Origin: Karstenula rhodostoma CBS 690.94
Taxonomy: Eukaryota > Ascomycota > Dothideomycetes > Pleosporales > Didymosphaeriaceae
Assembly (NCBI GenBank): GCA_010093485.1
Contig: MU001500.1
Coordinates: 196,198 to 260,197, forward strand
DNA: 64,000 nucleotides
Direction of reading: 5' to 3'
The first letter of the stretch is position 1. The number at the start of each line of letters is the position of its first letter. Below, one piece after another: positions 1 through 11,216 of the stretch. The notes under the pieces are model-generated. The model had not been told where the DNA came from, ran no database searches, and saw only the letters and a list, made by a program, of their open reading frames with translations. The position numbers and the translations under genes were made by a program.

Positions 1-2
1 CC

Positions 3-680
3 GAGGAGGAAGTTGAAGAGGACGAGGACGAGACGGCTGTGCCCGTTATGGATCAATTGAGCGAAGGCATTACCACGCTCAGTCTAGTGCCAAAAGCGCG
101 GTGGCAGACGTTGCTCCATCTCGATGTCATACGCGCGCGCAACAAGCCAAAAGAAGCACCCAAGGCCCCCGAGAAAGCGCCCTTCTTCCTGCCGTCTACA
201 GACGGCAGCAAGGCTAGCAATGCTCTCGCTGGGCCAGACGCTGAACCAGCATCGCGCATCTCCAGCTCGGCGCTTGCCTCGCGGTCATCAGCTGCGACAG
301 CGACAAGTGAGTTTACGCGCCGCCTCGCACAGGCAGCAGAAGCAGGCGACTACACTCCTGTGCTTGCACATCTCTCGTCGCTGCCTCCGTCGGCTGCCGA
401 CGTTGCGATACGCACGCTTGACACCACGCCACCGTACGACGAGCTGCGCACATTCATCGAGGCCCTGACGAGCAGGTTAGAGGAGCGGAGGGACTACGAG
501 CTCGTGCAGGCGTGGATGAGCGTGTTCCTACGCTTGCACGGCGACGTAGTGGTGCAGGACGAGCAGCTGGTGGGATTGCTGCGGAAGTGGCAGGAGGAGG
601 CGAAGAGGGAGAGGGACAGAGTAGGCGGACTGGTGGGATACTCGGCGGGTGTGGTGGGCTGGGTCAGGAGCGCGCGGTGA
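3..680 (+). CDS. UTP21: Utp21/WDR36 small-subunit processome protein, C-terminal part (5' end outside window)
   Basis: The window opens inside this gene. The frame is open from base 3 and reads an acidic stretch, then the C-terminal Utp21 domain. Diagnostic blocks are the TLSLVPKARWQTLLHLD region, the lysine/proline stretch RNKPKEAPKAPEKAPFFLP, and a helical tail ending at a TGA at 678-680. In the known family, WDR36/Utp21 is a double beta-propeller component of the UTP-B subcomplex of the nucleolar SSU processome, needed for 18S rRNA maturation. Only the C-terminal domain after the propellers is present here. A variable Ser/Ala-rich insert separates the conserved PFFLP block from the final helical region. 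The true start lies upstream of the window. Family assignment is based on recognising the conserved blocks; no search was run. Confidence 0.85.
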   Translation, partial: EEEVEEDEDETAVPVMDQLSEGITTLSLVPKARWQTLLHLDVIRARNKPKEAPKAPEKAPFFLPSTDGSKASNALAGPDAEPASRISSSALASRSSAATATSEFTRRLAQAAEAGDYTPVLAHLSSLPPSAADVAIRTLDTTPPYDELRTFIEALTSRLEERRDYELVQAWMSVFLRLHGDVVVQDEQLVGLLRKWQEEAKRERDRVGGLVGYSAGVVGWVRSAR

Positions 681-1094
681 TTGGCTGGAGGGCACACTAT
701 CTCGAGTCGCAGTGTTCAAGACATGGAGTTTTCTGCCGTGTGTCGGTGCTATTGTTCGGCTGAGGTGAATAGTTTCGTCCTGTCGAAACGTTTCCGACCG
801 TTTGGGCAGGCTATCCCCGAAGCGGCAAGGCGTTGCGCGCACGGCCCGGACGTTGGTTGTTAATTACGGGACGTGAACGGCTCGCGGACATCTCCAACCT
901 GACTTATCGACTTCCTCTCTGGGTGGCGGATATACAACACTACAGACCACGCTGTGCATATCCCACGCCACCTCGCAGCCGCACCACTACAGCCCCCAGC
1001 TAACGGTAGACGAGTGCTTCGCCTCGGCCGGGCGCCAAGCCAGCTCCACCGTCGTGTGTGCGTCGGGCCGCCATGCGCGCCCACCCGCGGTAGC
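681..1094. other. Intergenic region, Utp21 3' end to regulator promoter
   Basis: About 410 bases between the Utp21 stop and the next start codon. It would hold the Utp21 3' UTR and the promoter and 5' leader of the DUF3468-type gene. No RNA gene, repeat or further conserved ORF is visible. Confidence 0.5.
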
Positions 1095-3209
1095 ATGGAC
1101 GATCATAACGACTCCAGGCCCGGCAGCAGGAGTCGCAGGCCACCCAAACGGCCTCAGCAGTTCATGTTCATTGATTCGACGGGTGCCAATGGAGTCAACG
1201 CCAAGCCTGACAAAAATGTCCGCAGTTTTGTTATGAAGTCGGCGCGGAGCAAGAAGCCATGGAGTACGCGACAGAAAGAAAAGTCCACCTCGCCCTCGGA
1301 GGACAACCCCCACATCCCGAGAAGAGAAGCCAACATAGCCGAGTCCATTTCTCCTACCCTCGTCTCGCCATCCTGGCAACATGCGGCTGCGCCGACTACC
1401 TGGTCGGCCCCGTCCAATCTGTCGCCTGTCAGCAGCAGGAACGGTAGTGTCCTCTCGACACGCAGCCGCAGTCAGCCCTATGTCAGCCCGCCTTCATCTT
1501 CGTGCAGCCTGTGTGACAACCCACAATGCGCTGGCGATTTATGCACTCAGCCACATGCCTCCAACCAGCTGGTAAATCGGCGTGGGTTCTCGTTCGATTT
1601 CATCGCCGATCTGGACTGTCTGCCGGTGCCGACGGATAGTAATACAAGAGACCTGCTCGAAAACTGTAAGACTTCTTATTGGGATCGATATGCTCTATTC
1701 TTTAACACCGCACCGCAGTCATCCACACATACGCCATAAGCTTCGTACCACTCGATCAACACCACACCTCTAACAAGGCGACGACCAACTGGATATCAAA
1801 AAGCATCCTAAGCTCAACAGGTGCATCATTCATTTACGTTATTTTCACTGCCAGTGCTCTGTACCGCCAGGCCATCGGCGCCGCCAATGCTCAAGATGTG
1901 CTGCAGTACAAGATCAGTGCCATTTCGGAGATTAACAAACAGCTCAGTAACCGCACGTCTCGAATCGACGACAACAACATTGCTGCCGTTTTCATGCTTT
2001 TGTGTATCGAAGAGGGCGCAGTGTCGTCTGATCAGGACAAGGAGTGGGCTCAGCTACAGAGGCAGCTGCATCTCGATGGTCTGAAGACAATGATTCAGCA
2101 AAGAGGCGGTCTGTCGGCGTTGAAATCCAATCAATGTTTGCAGACTTTTATTCTCATGTGAGCCTTTCCGGTGTCTCTATCTTTCCCGTGTGCTACAGCT
2201 CCCTTGCTTGCCCATCACCAGCTCCCTGTCATGGCCTCATGCGCACCATATCTTTTTGGATCCGTATTTTTCTGTTTCCGTGCTGTAGTAGTCAACATTT
2301 CTACCACTGTTTCATTCTATCGGTTGGTTGAGGCAGGGCTACTATCTAATCGTGCAAGACCCCGGTGGACATTGGAGCTAATAGACACTTAGGCATAGCG
2401 TTGCCCACGCGGTTTCCACCTTCGAACGACCATACGCCACCCTCATGGACTCCACCGGCCACATCCAGCAGTACGACATCCCTTCCTTCCGCGGCCGACC
2501 CGCTTCAACCCGCACACTCCGCCTCTTCCACCCCCTCAAGCTCGACCCCGACCTATACGACCTAATCTCCAACATCGTCGTCTTCGTCGGCGACCTCAAC
2601 GTCTGGAACGACAACAGGAAATGCCCCGTCGACCCCATCGAGATGCAAAAGCACATCTGCCTGCTCGTGTACCGGCTCTTTGACTGGTACAAGCGCGGCG
2701 AAGAAGACCCTTCGCTCCCGCGGCAGCCCGTCGACCAGTCCCTCTGCCTCGCCCTTACCATCTTCCTCATCGTCGCGTACAACCAGAACTACGGCCCCAT
2801 GGTCTACGCCGCATCGCAACGCCTCAAAGCCGCACTGGAGAAATGCCTGTTCTTCAACTGGGCCAACGCCGCCGACCTCCTCACGTGGACGCTGACCATG
2901 GGCGGGTTGGCGACCCGCGGCACCGACGACTTTGAGTTCTACAGGCAGTACAGCATCGGGGCGTTCAAGTCGCAGGGGTTCGCAGAAGACACGAATCCCG
3001 AGGAGGTGCTGGACCGCATGCGCAAGTGTCTGTGGCTGGGGAAGCTGGACAAGCACGTCAAGGACATGTGGGCGGAGATGGGCATCTGCCGCGGCGAGGA
3101 CGTCATGGATATGAGCAGTCCGAGTGAGATGAAGAGCCCAGATCGGATCAAGAAGGAGGATATTGTGGGCGGGTTGACGAATGAGCGGTTTTTCGTCAAG
3201 AGGCCGTGA
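1095..3209 (+). CDS. Fungal-specific transcription factor-like protein (DUF3468 type), 3 exons
   Basis: Model: exons 1095-1665, 1719-2157 and 2393-3209, encoding 608 aa. The ATG at 1095 begins a low-complexity Arg/Ser/Pro N-terminus, followed by the block FMFIDSTGANG and KSARSKKPW that marks a common ascomycete family. The rest is helical and resembles the fungal transcription factor middle region (DUF3468/PF11951), for example VIFTASALYRQAIG, AVFMLLCIEEGAV and GLKTMIQQRGG. No Zn2Cys6 cluster is visible, so DNA binding is not supported by the sequence; many members of this family lack it. Intron 1 (GTAAGA, 53 nt) and intron 2 keep the reading phase. Intron 2 is unusually long at 235 nt and could hide a small exon. 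The C-terminus is acidic and basic, rich in Ser and Lys. Role as a regulator is inference from family. Confidence 0.7.
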
Positions 3210-5256
3210 TGTGGAACGAAGAACGAGGCGTGAGGAAACAAAAAAAAACGACAACGGGGATTCGGGCTAGAAAAGGCGTTTGGGGTTTTATCTATTGGTA
3301 TCTATCCAGCATTCGGTAACGTGTTGGGGGGGGCAGGAGGGCTTCCTGTGCTTCTTTCAGCGTGCACCTGCATGGCGGCGCTGGTTGTTCCGTTTCTCTT
3401 CTCTGTCTGTATTTTTATCCTAACTACCACCATTTAACCACCAACCATCAGAGCGCAATAATACAAGATAATGCCATCTACCCAATAGCGAAGAAGCGGC
3501 ATGCGAACAGCGCTACTCCGAGCTACGATGAACCTACGAGTTGATGAAGCTTCTTAGGAACCCTTGGGGTTATCGAATTGGGCTTTCGCTACAAGGCTGT
3601 TCTGTCCTGTCCTATTCATCGTTGAATGGAACAGAACGCAGCAGCTCGATTTCACGCCTACTGTGACGCGTTTGTGATATGGGGAGCGAGGGTAGCGGAG
3701 TACGATTGGCGAAGGAGCAGCATTGGATATCGTTTGTAGTGGTGTTGATGCTACAGCGTACTGTGCATGCCGGTTGACGGCGGCGCGGTTTGACGCTGCG
3801 AGCCGCCGGTGCGGGCCCAAGCCGAGCCGTGCCGTGTTCTTCGCGTTGGCCTGGGCAATATGGGAGCACTCGCACACATTCCCTGCCACTCTTTACGCCC
3901 TCGCATCCATGCCGAGCCGTTCGCTCTTCTCGTGACGTCCCTTCGCGAACTGGCCTGCTAGATCTTGGACGACGCTTTGCTCTTTTGCACAAGGGACAGC
4001 CTCGGGGTACACATCTTCTACAACAGCTAGGTACCGCGAACCCAGAAATAAAGGTGCTTGTGGGCAGTGTCTGGAGAGCGAGACGTCGGACAAGACCATG
4101 TCGAATTTCAGAGCCTCATCCCGGGGGAAACTAGGAGGTTTGCTGCCCCAAATCTCATGTTCTGCGCTTGCTTCACCGCCTTCCGTTATACATTCTACGG
4201 TATTCTCTCACGATACTAGGCCTCACAGATACCCTGATTCGGTCTCTTTACTCGTTATCCGCGCCTTGCGCTGCCCCAATGGCCACGAAGATGCTCTTCC
4301 CCGCACCATGCCGCTGTTTTGACTCTGCATCATCGATCCACCACCAATGCGATGAACAGGTCATCAAGTCATGCCACGCAACCGTGTATTGAGCGTGTCA
4401 TAGACTATATCACGGTGGAAATTGGCACACGTAGACTCGCCCAATGTGTGGACTGCGGCTTCGCCCTACACCTGTAGAGCCATTGAGGGAAGGCGACCTG
4501 GGTAATATTCCTGCTCGGCGACAATCAGTAAACGCCTTCCATTAAACTGGCTGTTCAAATGCTGGCATCTCGAACACCACGCCTTCTCGATCCAGTCACA
4601 GTAGTAATCAGAATTCTCTCTGTGGAAGGTCAGCCAGGTTGTTGATGTTCATCACCAGACTTGCCTGCTTGGGTGATTTCTAGTCCTCGGCTACTAAAAA
4701 ACACCTACAAATGTGTGCCAGGTACTACCCTCTTTCTCAATCACATCGCATCAGATGGAAGAGAATCTAGCGTTATATTTATCGCGCACATAAGAACATC
4801 GCAAACGCTATAGTTTTGCTTTGTGGAGCAGGGGTAATTGCTTATGTTCACGGAATTAGCAAGCGCCGGCGTAATTGGGCTTAGAACTGGAATGACCTCC
4901 ACAGTTAGTAAACGAACACATGAGCTCACGCGCTACATGTGTTTAACTTAGCTCATGGCATCGTACTGTACTGCTAACAGGGCCACAGCCTATTTCCGCC
5001 TTCTGTCGAGGGATATGTGTCCATACGCACCTTGGCACAGCTGCAACAATATGCATGTGGCTTCGACGCATAAGGCAGAAAGTATATTGGCAATGTGTTA
5101 AACGTGCCCATCTACCATATCTTCCACCATTGTCCCCCTTGTTGGGAAGAAGGCGCCTCTTCCCTCCTATGAATGCATGTGATTCTTACAAGAGTGGCTA
5201 TTATATCATACGGCTGTGAACACGCCTTCCTCTCACGTCCACGTACAATGAGCGAT
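3210..5256. other. Gene-free stretch of about 2 kb
   Basis: Both strands carry only short ORFs without recognisable domains or codon pattern. I see no tRNA, no obvious transposon ends and no tandem array. It lies between the convergent ends of the DUF3468-type gene and the small orphan on the minus strand, so it should contain two 3' UTRs. Confidence 0.4.
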
Positions 5257-5783
5257 TCAAAGCATGCGCAGTAAGGCTTTGATGAAGCCCTCTTCCTTTG
5301 CCTTTTTTTTTGGATAGACGCAGCCGCCGGTAGTGTAAGCGCGAAAACTGCTATAGTTCTTGAATCGGATGACCGGCACGCCAATGGAGCGATGATCGAT
5401 CAAATTCACAAGATTGACAAGGACATCTCTGCTTCCCAATGCCTAGAAGGATATCAATTCAGCGTCTCCTGTACCTCAAATCAGTCGTACTCTACCTTTC
5501 TGCAGCCACTTATAGAGTCTGGCGGGTCCGTGATGTGAACCTCGCGACATAAATCTTGCCACTTCTCCAACTTGTTCTTGTCGGCATCGCCACCGTAGAG
5601 TGCAGCAAAACAAGTAGTCTGGCACTCTGTCCAACGTTTTTTCTCCAGTTTTCGACCCCATCCCCGCTGAGATGCAAGTCGATCAAAATTCCTCCTGAGG
5701 CCGCTGCTGGGTTCGTATTGGAACCCCGCGAAGTTAGAGAACCAATCGCTTACTGATGACGTGGCTGGTGCAGGTAAAGCCAT
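5257..5783 (-). CDS. Small conserved fungal protein of unknown function, 2 exons
   Basis: Model on the minus strand: exon 1 5783-5496, exon 2 5442-5257, 157 aa, joined in phase 0 at SGCRK|ALGSRDV (GTAGAG donor, CTAG acceptor). A longer open frame begins upstream with a TTG, but the ATG at 5783 is the first ATG. The sequence has a recurring fungal pattern: FxxFAGFQYEPSSGLRRNFDRLA, a GWGRK motif, a W-x-D-LCREV block, then NLVNLIDH and RAYTTGGCVYPKKKAKEEG. I recognise this arrangement from conserved hypothetical proteins of Pezizomycotina, where it is sometimes attached to larger proteins. I know of no function. The C-terminal half is Lys-rich. The exon join restores a continuous conserved block, which supports a real gene and not a chance ORF. 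Confidence 0.7.
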
Positions 5784-6419
5784 GGTAGCAGGAAATATGT
5801 TGCGCTCGATGTGCGTTCGGTCTCGGTCCTGGCAACCACGAAAAGAGCGTTTGGCTGGAAAGAATCGCAATGTCGATATTCAGGACCAAGGCGGGCGGGT
5901 GGAAGGTTTTGGGTGCTCATGTTGTACAATAATGCAAAAATGAGTCATAACAGCAACCCCGCAGAGAATACCACAATGTTTCGGAATGCATGGCTTGGAA
6001 ATGTCGTGTACGCACACTCCCTTCGGACTGCAGCGATATACATATCACCCCTTAGTGTAATCGGCATGACTGGCGAGAATACAAGCGCGCCTCCCAAGAT
6101 CCACAAAAGTTCGCAGGTTCCTCAACGACCCTAACGTCCTCGCCAAATCTATTTACAACCTCGGGCCCTCATACTTCTTTTTTCTCATTGGTGTTATGCG
6201 CCAAGATGCTGCAGGCCCGAGGCTTACAGTGGAGCAGCAGCATCGTATGATTGCCGCCACGTGGATCCATCGCATCCCTGCATGCGAACGCATCTCAGCC
6301 CAAGAAGTGCGACTCCCCCGCCGCGACAATGAAATGCCTGAATTCCCACATACTCGACCTAAATCCTTCTGTTCATCGTGCACCTGAGCGCGCGGGACGT
6401 CGACGTCGCATGCGGGGGA
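5784..6419. promoter_or_regulatory. Divergent intergenic/promoter region
   Basis: About 640 bases between the starts of two divergently transcribed genes, the minus-strand orphan and the plus-strand 7-TM gene. It must contain both promoters. I see no clear TATA box or repeated motif that would place them. Confidence 0.4.
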
Positions 6420-7984
6420 ATGTCGCAACTCCCAGCGGGGACCCTCGGCGACGCTGTCGGTGTGCTGTTCTTCACGTTTATATGTTTGATTGCGAACGTT
6501 CTCCTCATATGGCTTCATTGGACGACGCACGATAGGCTGGGCTGTGGGTTCACATCCATCCACTCCTGCTTTGGAGTTCGATCGGAAAGAATGCTGACGT
6601 GGTGTGCAAAGATGTGGCGCTGATAGCGTACTTTGCGTTGATATGCGCGATCAGTAGCATTGTACAGCAGATATATAACTACACGTATGTTAGAATGGAT
6701 CTACCCATTTTGAAGGATGCTTGAGTGACGATGTTATCTAGGTATTGGGATGATATCATGTGGGCACAACTGCATTACATCAAAGCGAACTACAGGAATG
6801 CAGACGTTGCGTTTAACAATGGCAATTTCGGCCTTATGAGAGCGTTAGCAAATATACGTACGTAGAGATACCTTTTTACATAGTCATGTAATCTTTTTCT
6901 CTAACTAAAATAGGCCTTTTCTGCTACATTATGGAGTCGAGCTACTTGTTATCATAGTAAGCATCTAACCCCCCAAGAGGTTTCTTGTATCTCTAACAGC
7001 ATTACCAGCTTAATCCAAGTCGCCTTCACCGTCCGCGGCTACTGGGCCTCACACCGACAAGCCGAGCGCGCCTTCGCCGTGTTAGGTAAACTCGTACCGC
7101 TCGTACTCGCCGGCATAACAATCGGCCTGCTGCAGACGCCCGCAGTGCAGAGGAGCTTCACAACATACATGATCGTAGCACACCTGCAGTGTAAGTCCAA
7201 CTTGGACAGCGGCATCTTCTTGCTGATATGCAACCCAGCTATGACAAGCTGCACCCTCAGCATCCTCCTTATCGCCACCGTAATAATAAACTACATCAGC
7301 GCCCGCCGCACCTGGCGGAACATCAACGTGCCCTCGACCTCTCGGCCCAGGCCATGGCACTTCTCCCTCCGCACCAGACCCAAACCCAGCGTCTCCTCAA
7401 CAAGCTCAGCATCCAATCAAGCGCACAAACCAGCGCGCCCCGTCATCTTCGATAACAGCTGGCTCGTCTTCCGGCTCTCCATCGCCATTGTACTAATCAG
7501 CGCATTCATCCTCGCCTCCGTCCTAACCCACCTCCCCCAACGCACCGACATCGCCCGCGACGCCCAAGCCACCGCCCCCGACCTCTCCGCCTCCCGCGCC
7601 CGCTCCAACATAATCGGGTATATCTTCGGCGTCACGCCCGGACTCGCAATATGGATTGTATTCGGGTTGACGAAGGCGTTTCGGAAGATCATGTATGAGA
7701 GGTTAGTGCCCGAGGGGCGGAGGAGCAGGGACAGGGTCGAGACAGCAACGCCGATACAGATGCCTCATTCCCGGGGCCCGAGTGCGACTTCTGTGGGTAT
7801 GAGGGGGGAGGGCGGGGGAGCGAGCGAGTCGGATAGCGAGGTCGAGCTGGGTGGTGCAGGGATAGGGACGGGCAGGGTGAGGAGCGATAGCACTGACAGT
7901 GCAGAAGTCATGACGACGCCGTTGTTGACGCTCAATCCTTGGAACACGCCATGGCAGGGACGGACGGATACGAGCAGACAATAA
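6420..7984 (+). CDS. Seven-transmembrane fungal membrane protein, 6 exons
   Basis: Model: exons 6420-6543, 6612-6684, 6742-6857, 6914-6956, 7000-7190 and 7239-7984, about 430 aa. Every junction keeps phase, and most donors are strong (GTATGT, GTACGT, GTAAGC, GTAAGT). Seven hydrophobic segments can be read: VGVLFFTFICLIANVLLIW; VALIAYFALICAISSIV; RLFCYIMESSYLLSYITSLI; LGKLVPLVLAGITIGLL; a segment around LSILLIATVIINYI; WLVFRLSIAIVLISAFILASV; and SNIIGYIFGVTPGLAIWIVFG. The last, 48-nt intron is a multiple of three, so an unspliced form would also be open. The cytosolic C-terminus is polar and Ser/Gly-rich. It belongs to a conserved fungal integral membrane family with GPCR-like topology, but I cannot assign a ligand or pathway. 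Confidence 0.75.
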
Positions 7985-8558
7985 CATCCCGAGTAAAACA
8001 GGAAGATGGCTCATGCTGCCACATAACTCCATATCACAGCCTTGTGTACGTCCGATGGATTTTCGGGTGTCTTTACTGGATTCACACCGCGTGGACATAT
8101 GCGGGCCTTGTACAGCAAAATAACTGCATGTTTCAAGCCAAGTTCCTGCAATGCGATGGAACGAACCCGACGCCTAGGAACAGTTTGCATACCTCGTCAC
8201 GTAGCCGCTTCCAGAGCCCCGGTCACACGTAACTCACCCCACCGATCACCCCAACACTCTTTCCTCCCCGCGGGCGCCTCCCTATTCTCTTTCACGACTC
8301 CGGGATCCCCGCATGTCACGTAGCCGCGGAAGGCAAACGATGTTTTGTATTAGGCAAACAAGGTGGCAGCTGGGGTGGTGGGGCCAAACTTCGACTGCCC
8401 TCGTGCGCCTCCTTCGGATAACTCGTATTGCTTGGTGCTCCTCGTTGGCATCAATCTGTTCGCATTGTACATGTGCTCGTCCAGTAAAAATGTGATTGAA
8501 GTCTATCACTACAAATGAAAAACAGCCATATGCCCGCTAGAGTAGAGGAGCAACTCTC
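7985..8558. other. Intergenic region between convergent genes
   Basis: About 570 bases containing the 3' ends of the 7-TM gene and of the minus-strand polyketide synthase relic. No further feature is visible. Confidence 0.4.
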
Positions 8559-10380
8559 TCAATGTTGTACTTTCTTTGCCACAAGTATGCCTACCTGATC
8601 CAAATCCGCCGCATCCATCATCTCGAAAACCGCCACTGATACGTTAAACTCGTAAGAGATGGTGTTTCTTAGTTCCATCGCCATCAGCGAGTCAACGCCC
8701 TGGTCGGAAAGGCTCGGCCCGGTATGGATATCTTCCAGTTCCTTGCCCAAGGCGTGAGCGAGCTTGTGCCGAATCGCTTTTACTACGATTGCACTGCGCT
8801 CTTGAATATCGTGCGCTTCCTGGAAGAATTGCCACAGATTCGTCTCAGAGGAAGGCGTGAGGCTCGGAAATCCAAGCTTCGTATTCGAGCGGGGGACATT
8901 GAAATGCGCAAACAGAGGCCGCTTGAGGTGCAATGGGATAGGCTCGCCCCGGGCGTAGTGATCTCGAGGTGTGTTCATGCCCAAGATCACTTGACTGTGA
9001 TCCGCGTCCGGAGGCGACAACGAAGGGTCGTAGTAATGACTGTCCCATGCGATATTGCTTAACAGGCGAAACGAGGGTCCATACTGGATTCCGGACTCTC
9101 TGCAAAACTCGTAGAATGAGCGGGAGTTGGTAGGCTTGACGCAAGATGCAAATGCCGAGTCGACCTGATCCTTGGCTTCCATTCTTGAGCGTGAGTCTTC
9201 GTCAACCCAATCTGAGCTGCTCCCGGATCTTCGTACTCTAGCTGTATCTCGAGGAAAAGCACATTTTCCAATTACCATCCGTGAACAAGAACACGCGTAC
9301 TTCATACGATGCCGAATCCTTTTCGTGTACATTCTGGATTGATCGGACCTCAGCGACGGCCTCAGAAGAGTTTTGAAAGTCTTCCTTGACTGGTATGGGC
9401 GAGATGAACTGTGCGTCTTTGACAAGGAAGCCAGAGACTACGCGGGACTTTGCGACCGCCATCTGTTTCACTGATTCAAGCGCCATGACGACCATTCCAG
9501 CACCTGGGCATACTGCTACTCCGTTCACTACATGATTGGCTAGCCACGGCATTGTTTCTGTACACAACCAGTACCGCCAGCTCGGCTGCAGTGGGTTCCA
9601 ATCGGAGGCCGGAACTCCCAGCATATATCCGGAGAGGCGTTGCCTGAGCCTGTAGTCCTTGCTAAGTCTGGATTCTGTCCAATGTCGTTTGCTGTGATCA
9701 AAAGGGTATGGAGGGCAATTTGTGAGGGGTGGTATAATTCCTCGCGCTTGCCCATTACTTGCTGCTACGGAGACATGATGCCCATAGGAGAATAGAGCGC
9801 CTACCAGTTCTCTCAACGTCAACGTTGGAGCCTTTGAACGTTCAAGAACCGAATGATAGCGGATCGAGGAGACGATGTCCTTGATCGGGCGTCGAAGTGT
9901 TGCATGGGGACCAATCTCGATAAGATCGGCAATAGCTCCACAGACTAGGCGAAGTGGTAGTGACTCTACTTTTTCAGGTCGTGTCAAAGTGTCGAAGAAT
10001 CGTATAGGTGATGTGAGGTTGTCAACCCAGTACTGCGACGTGACCAATGGCTTTGGAGCAGCGACATGACTTGACACGGTACTAATCATTGTCACTCGCT
10101 GGTGGCTTTCACCATGCTGCAGGCGTCCCATGAGCTGGATGTATTCCTCCGAGATCGCGGACATAGCAGGCGAATGGTATGCAACACCAGTCTTCAGTAT
10201 CTGAGCAAAACTTCTTTTGGCTTCTAGGCGCGTTCTCAACAACTCGATGTCCTTGAACGTCCCTGACAGGGTGATGTTGATTCTGCTGTTCACACATGCT
10301 ATGTGTATGTCGTCTGTCTTGAGCCCGAGGTTGTTCAGCCACTCTGACACTTCATCCTCAGCCAAATTGACCGAGATCAT
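8559..10380 (-). pseudogene. Highly reducing polyketide synthase relic (partial AT, partial DH, ACP)
   Basis: The first open frame (10380-9238) begins inside an acyltransferase domain: IACVNSRINITLSG, GVAYHSPAM and YWVDNLTSPIRF are AT C-terminal blocks. It continues into a dehydratase N-terminal hotdog with the catalytic pattern HxxxGxxxxP (LANHVVNGVAVCP). Near 9240 the frame breaks. A short piece continues in a second frame (about 9271-9200), then a third frame (about 9210-8559) gives DH remains (FYEFCRESGIQYGPSF), then directly a segment resembling the end of a KR region (QVILGMNTPRDHYARG) and a carrier protein with the Ser site GVDSLMAMELRN. KS, the AT active-site half, the DH catalytic Asp, MT, ER and KR are missing. 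The gene is 5'-truncated, internally deleted and frameshifted, so it is non-functional as a synthase. No tailoring genes surround it. Confidence 0.85.
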
Positions 10381-10505
10381 AACTCCTGGATCGGAAAGTG
10401 ATGCTCTTGAAGTAGGGCGCGTACACTACCCCATACGTGCGAAACCCCATGGATAGCACACGCGAACGGGGTGCTATCACCGACGGTGGGAAGGGTAGGC
10501 GTGGG

Positions 10506-10512
10506 TATATAA
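10506..10512. promoter_or_regulatory. TATA-like box upstream of the PKS relic
   Basis: TATATAA lies about 125 bases upstream of the first ATG of the relic reading frame. It may be a chance A/T run, because the relic has lost its true 5' end. Confidence 0.2.
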
Positions 10513-10717
10513 GTTAGCGGATAGTTGTGTCGTCCATATATACTTCGAGTATTATCTATCTTTTAAAACATATACATAACCCATATCCAACGCACCACCT
10601 GCATCCCCCACCAGTAATCCCGCCTTCCCCACCACTACTGCCGAGCCCACCAACCTCGTCTCGTCACCATCTACATACTCGTCACCATCTACATAAACTG
10701 GACTCATCCCAGAGGAC

Positions 10718-10972
10718 GTGCGGCAGTGCTTCCAAGCCACTATGCCGGCGTTTGCGGATAGTATAAGGTGGTGGGTTATAAACCCGATCGCGCTGGGGAT
10801 TATGGGGAGGTGGGTTGAGAGAGGGTGGGGATGGAAGGGAGGGGAAGGAAAACATGAAGCTCGAGAAGGTGTCTGCGTTGAGGGGGTGGAGAGGGTGCGT
10901 AAGGCTGGGGTTGTGGTGACTGAACTCGCTAGGAAAGCAACACTAGTAGGATTTGAAGTGAAAGCCAGGTAG
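10718..10972 (+). CDS. Doubtful short ORF, hypothetical (an antisense ORF covers the same bases)
   Basis: The plus-strand frame reads ATMPAFADSIRWWVINPIALGIMGRWVERG, followed by a basic tail ending in VGFEVKAR. It is open upstream to IPEDVRQCFQ, so it could be the last exon of a small gene. The minus strand of the same region is also open for 209 codons (11181-10552), with Ser/Thr/Pro-rich low-complexity content. The plus frame looks more protein-like, with an amphipathic and Trp-rich segment. Neither frame matches a family I recognise. At most one is real, and both could be noise next to the decayed PKS. Confidence 0.25.
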   Translation: MRQCFQATMPAFADSIRWWVINPIALGIMGRWVERGWGWKGGEGKHEAREGVCVEGVERVRKAGVVVTELARKATLVGFEVKAR

Positions 10973-11216
10973 GACCGTGGTAGGTCGGTGAAAATAAAGT
11001 ATGAGTCTAAGCACCAGTACGACGCTCGACTTCCAACATTGTTGCCCGAGAACGCACTCGTGACTCCCGACCCAGCCGCCAACGCAGCAAGTTTTCGCAT
11101 TGCGCTCACACAATGGGACGGCGTGGATATAGATGCGAACTTCTCAGCCAACTTTACAGGATCATGGAATTCGAAGCTCAACTTCCCCCTCTAACTTCCC
11201 AGCCACCGATTTCCAA

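Noticed and set aside
2562..3254. 230-codon minus ORF opposite the DUF3468-type gene
   Set aside because: Antisense shadow; the plus frame carries the family blocks.
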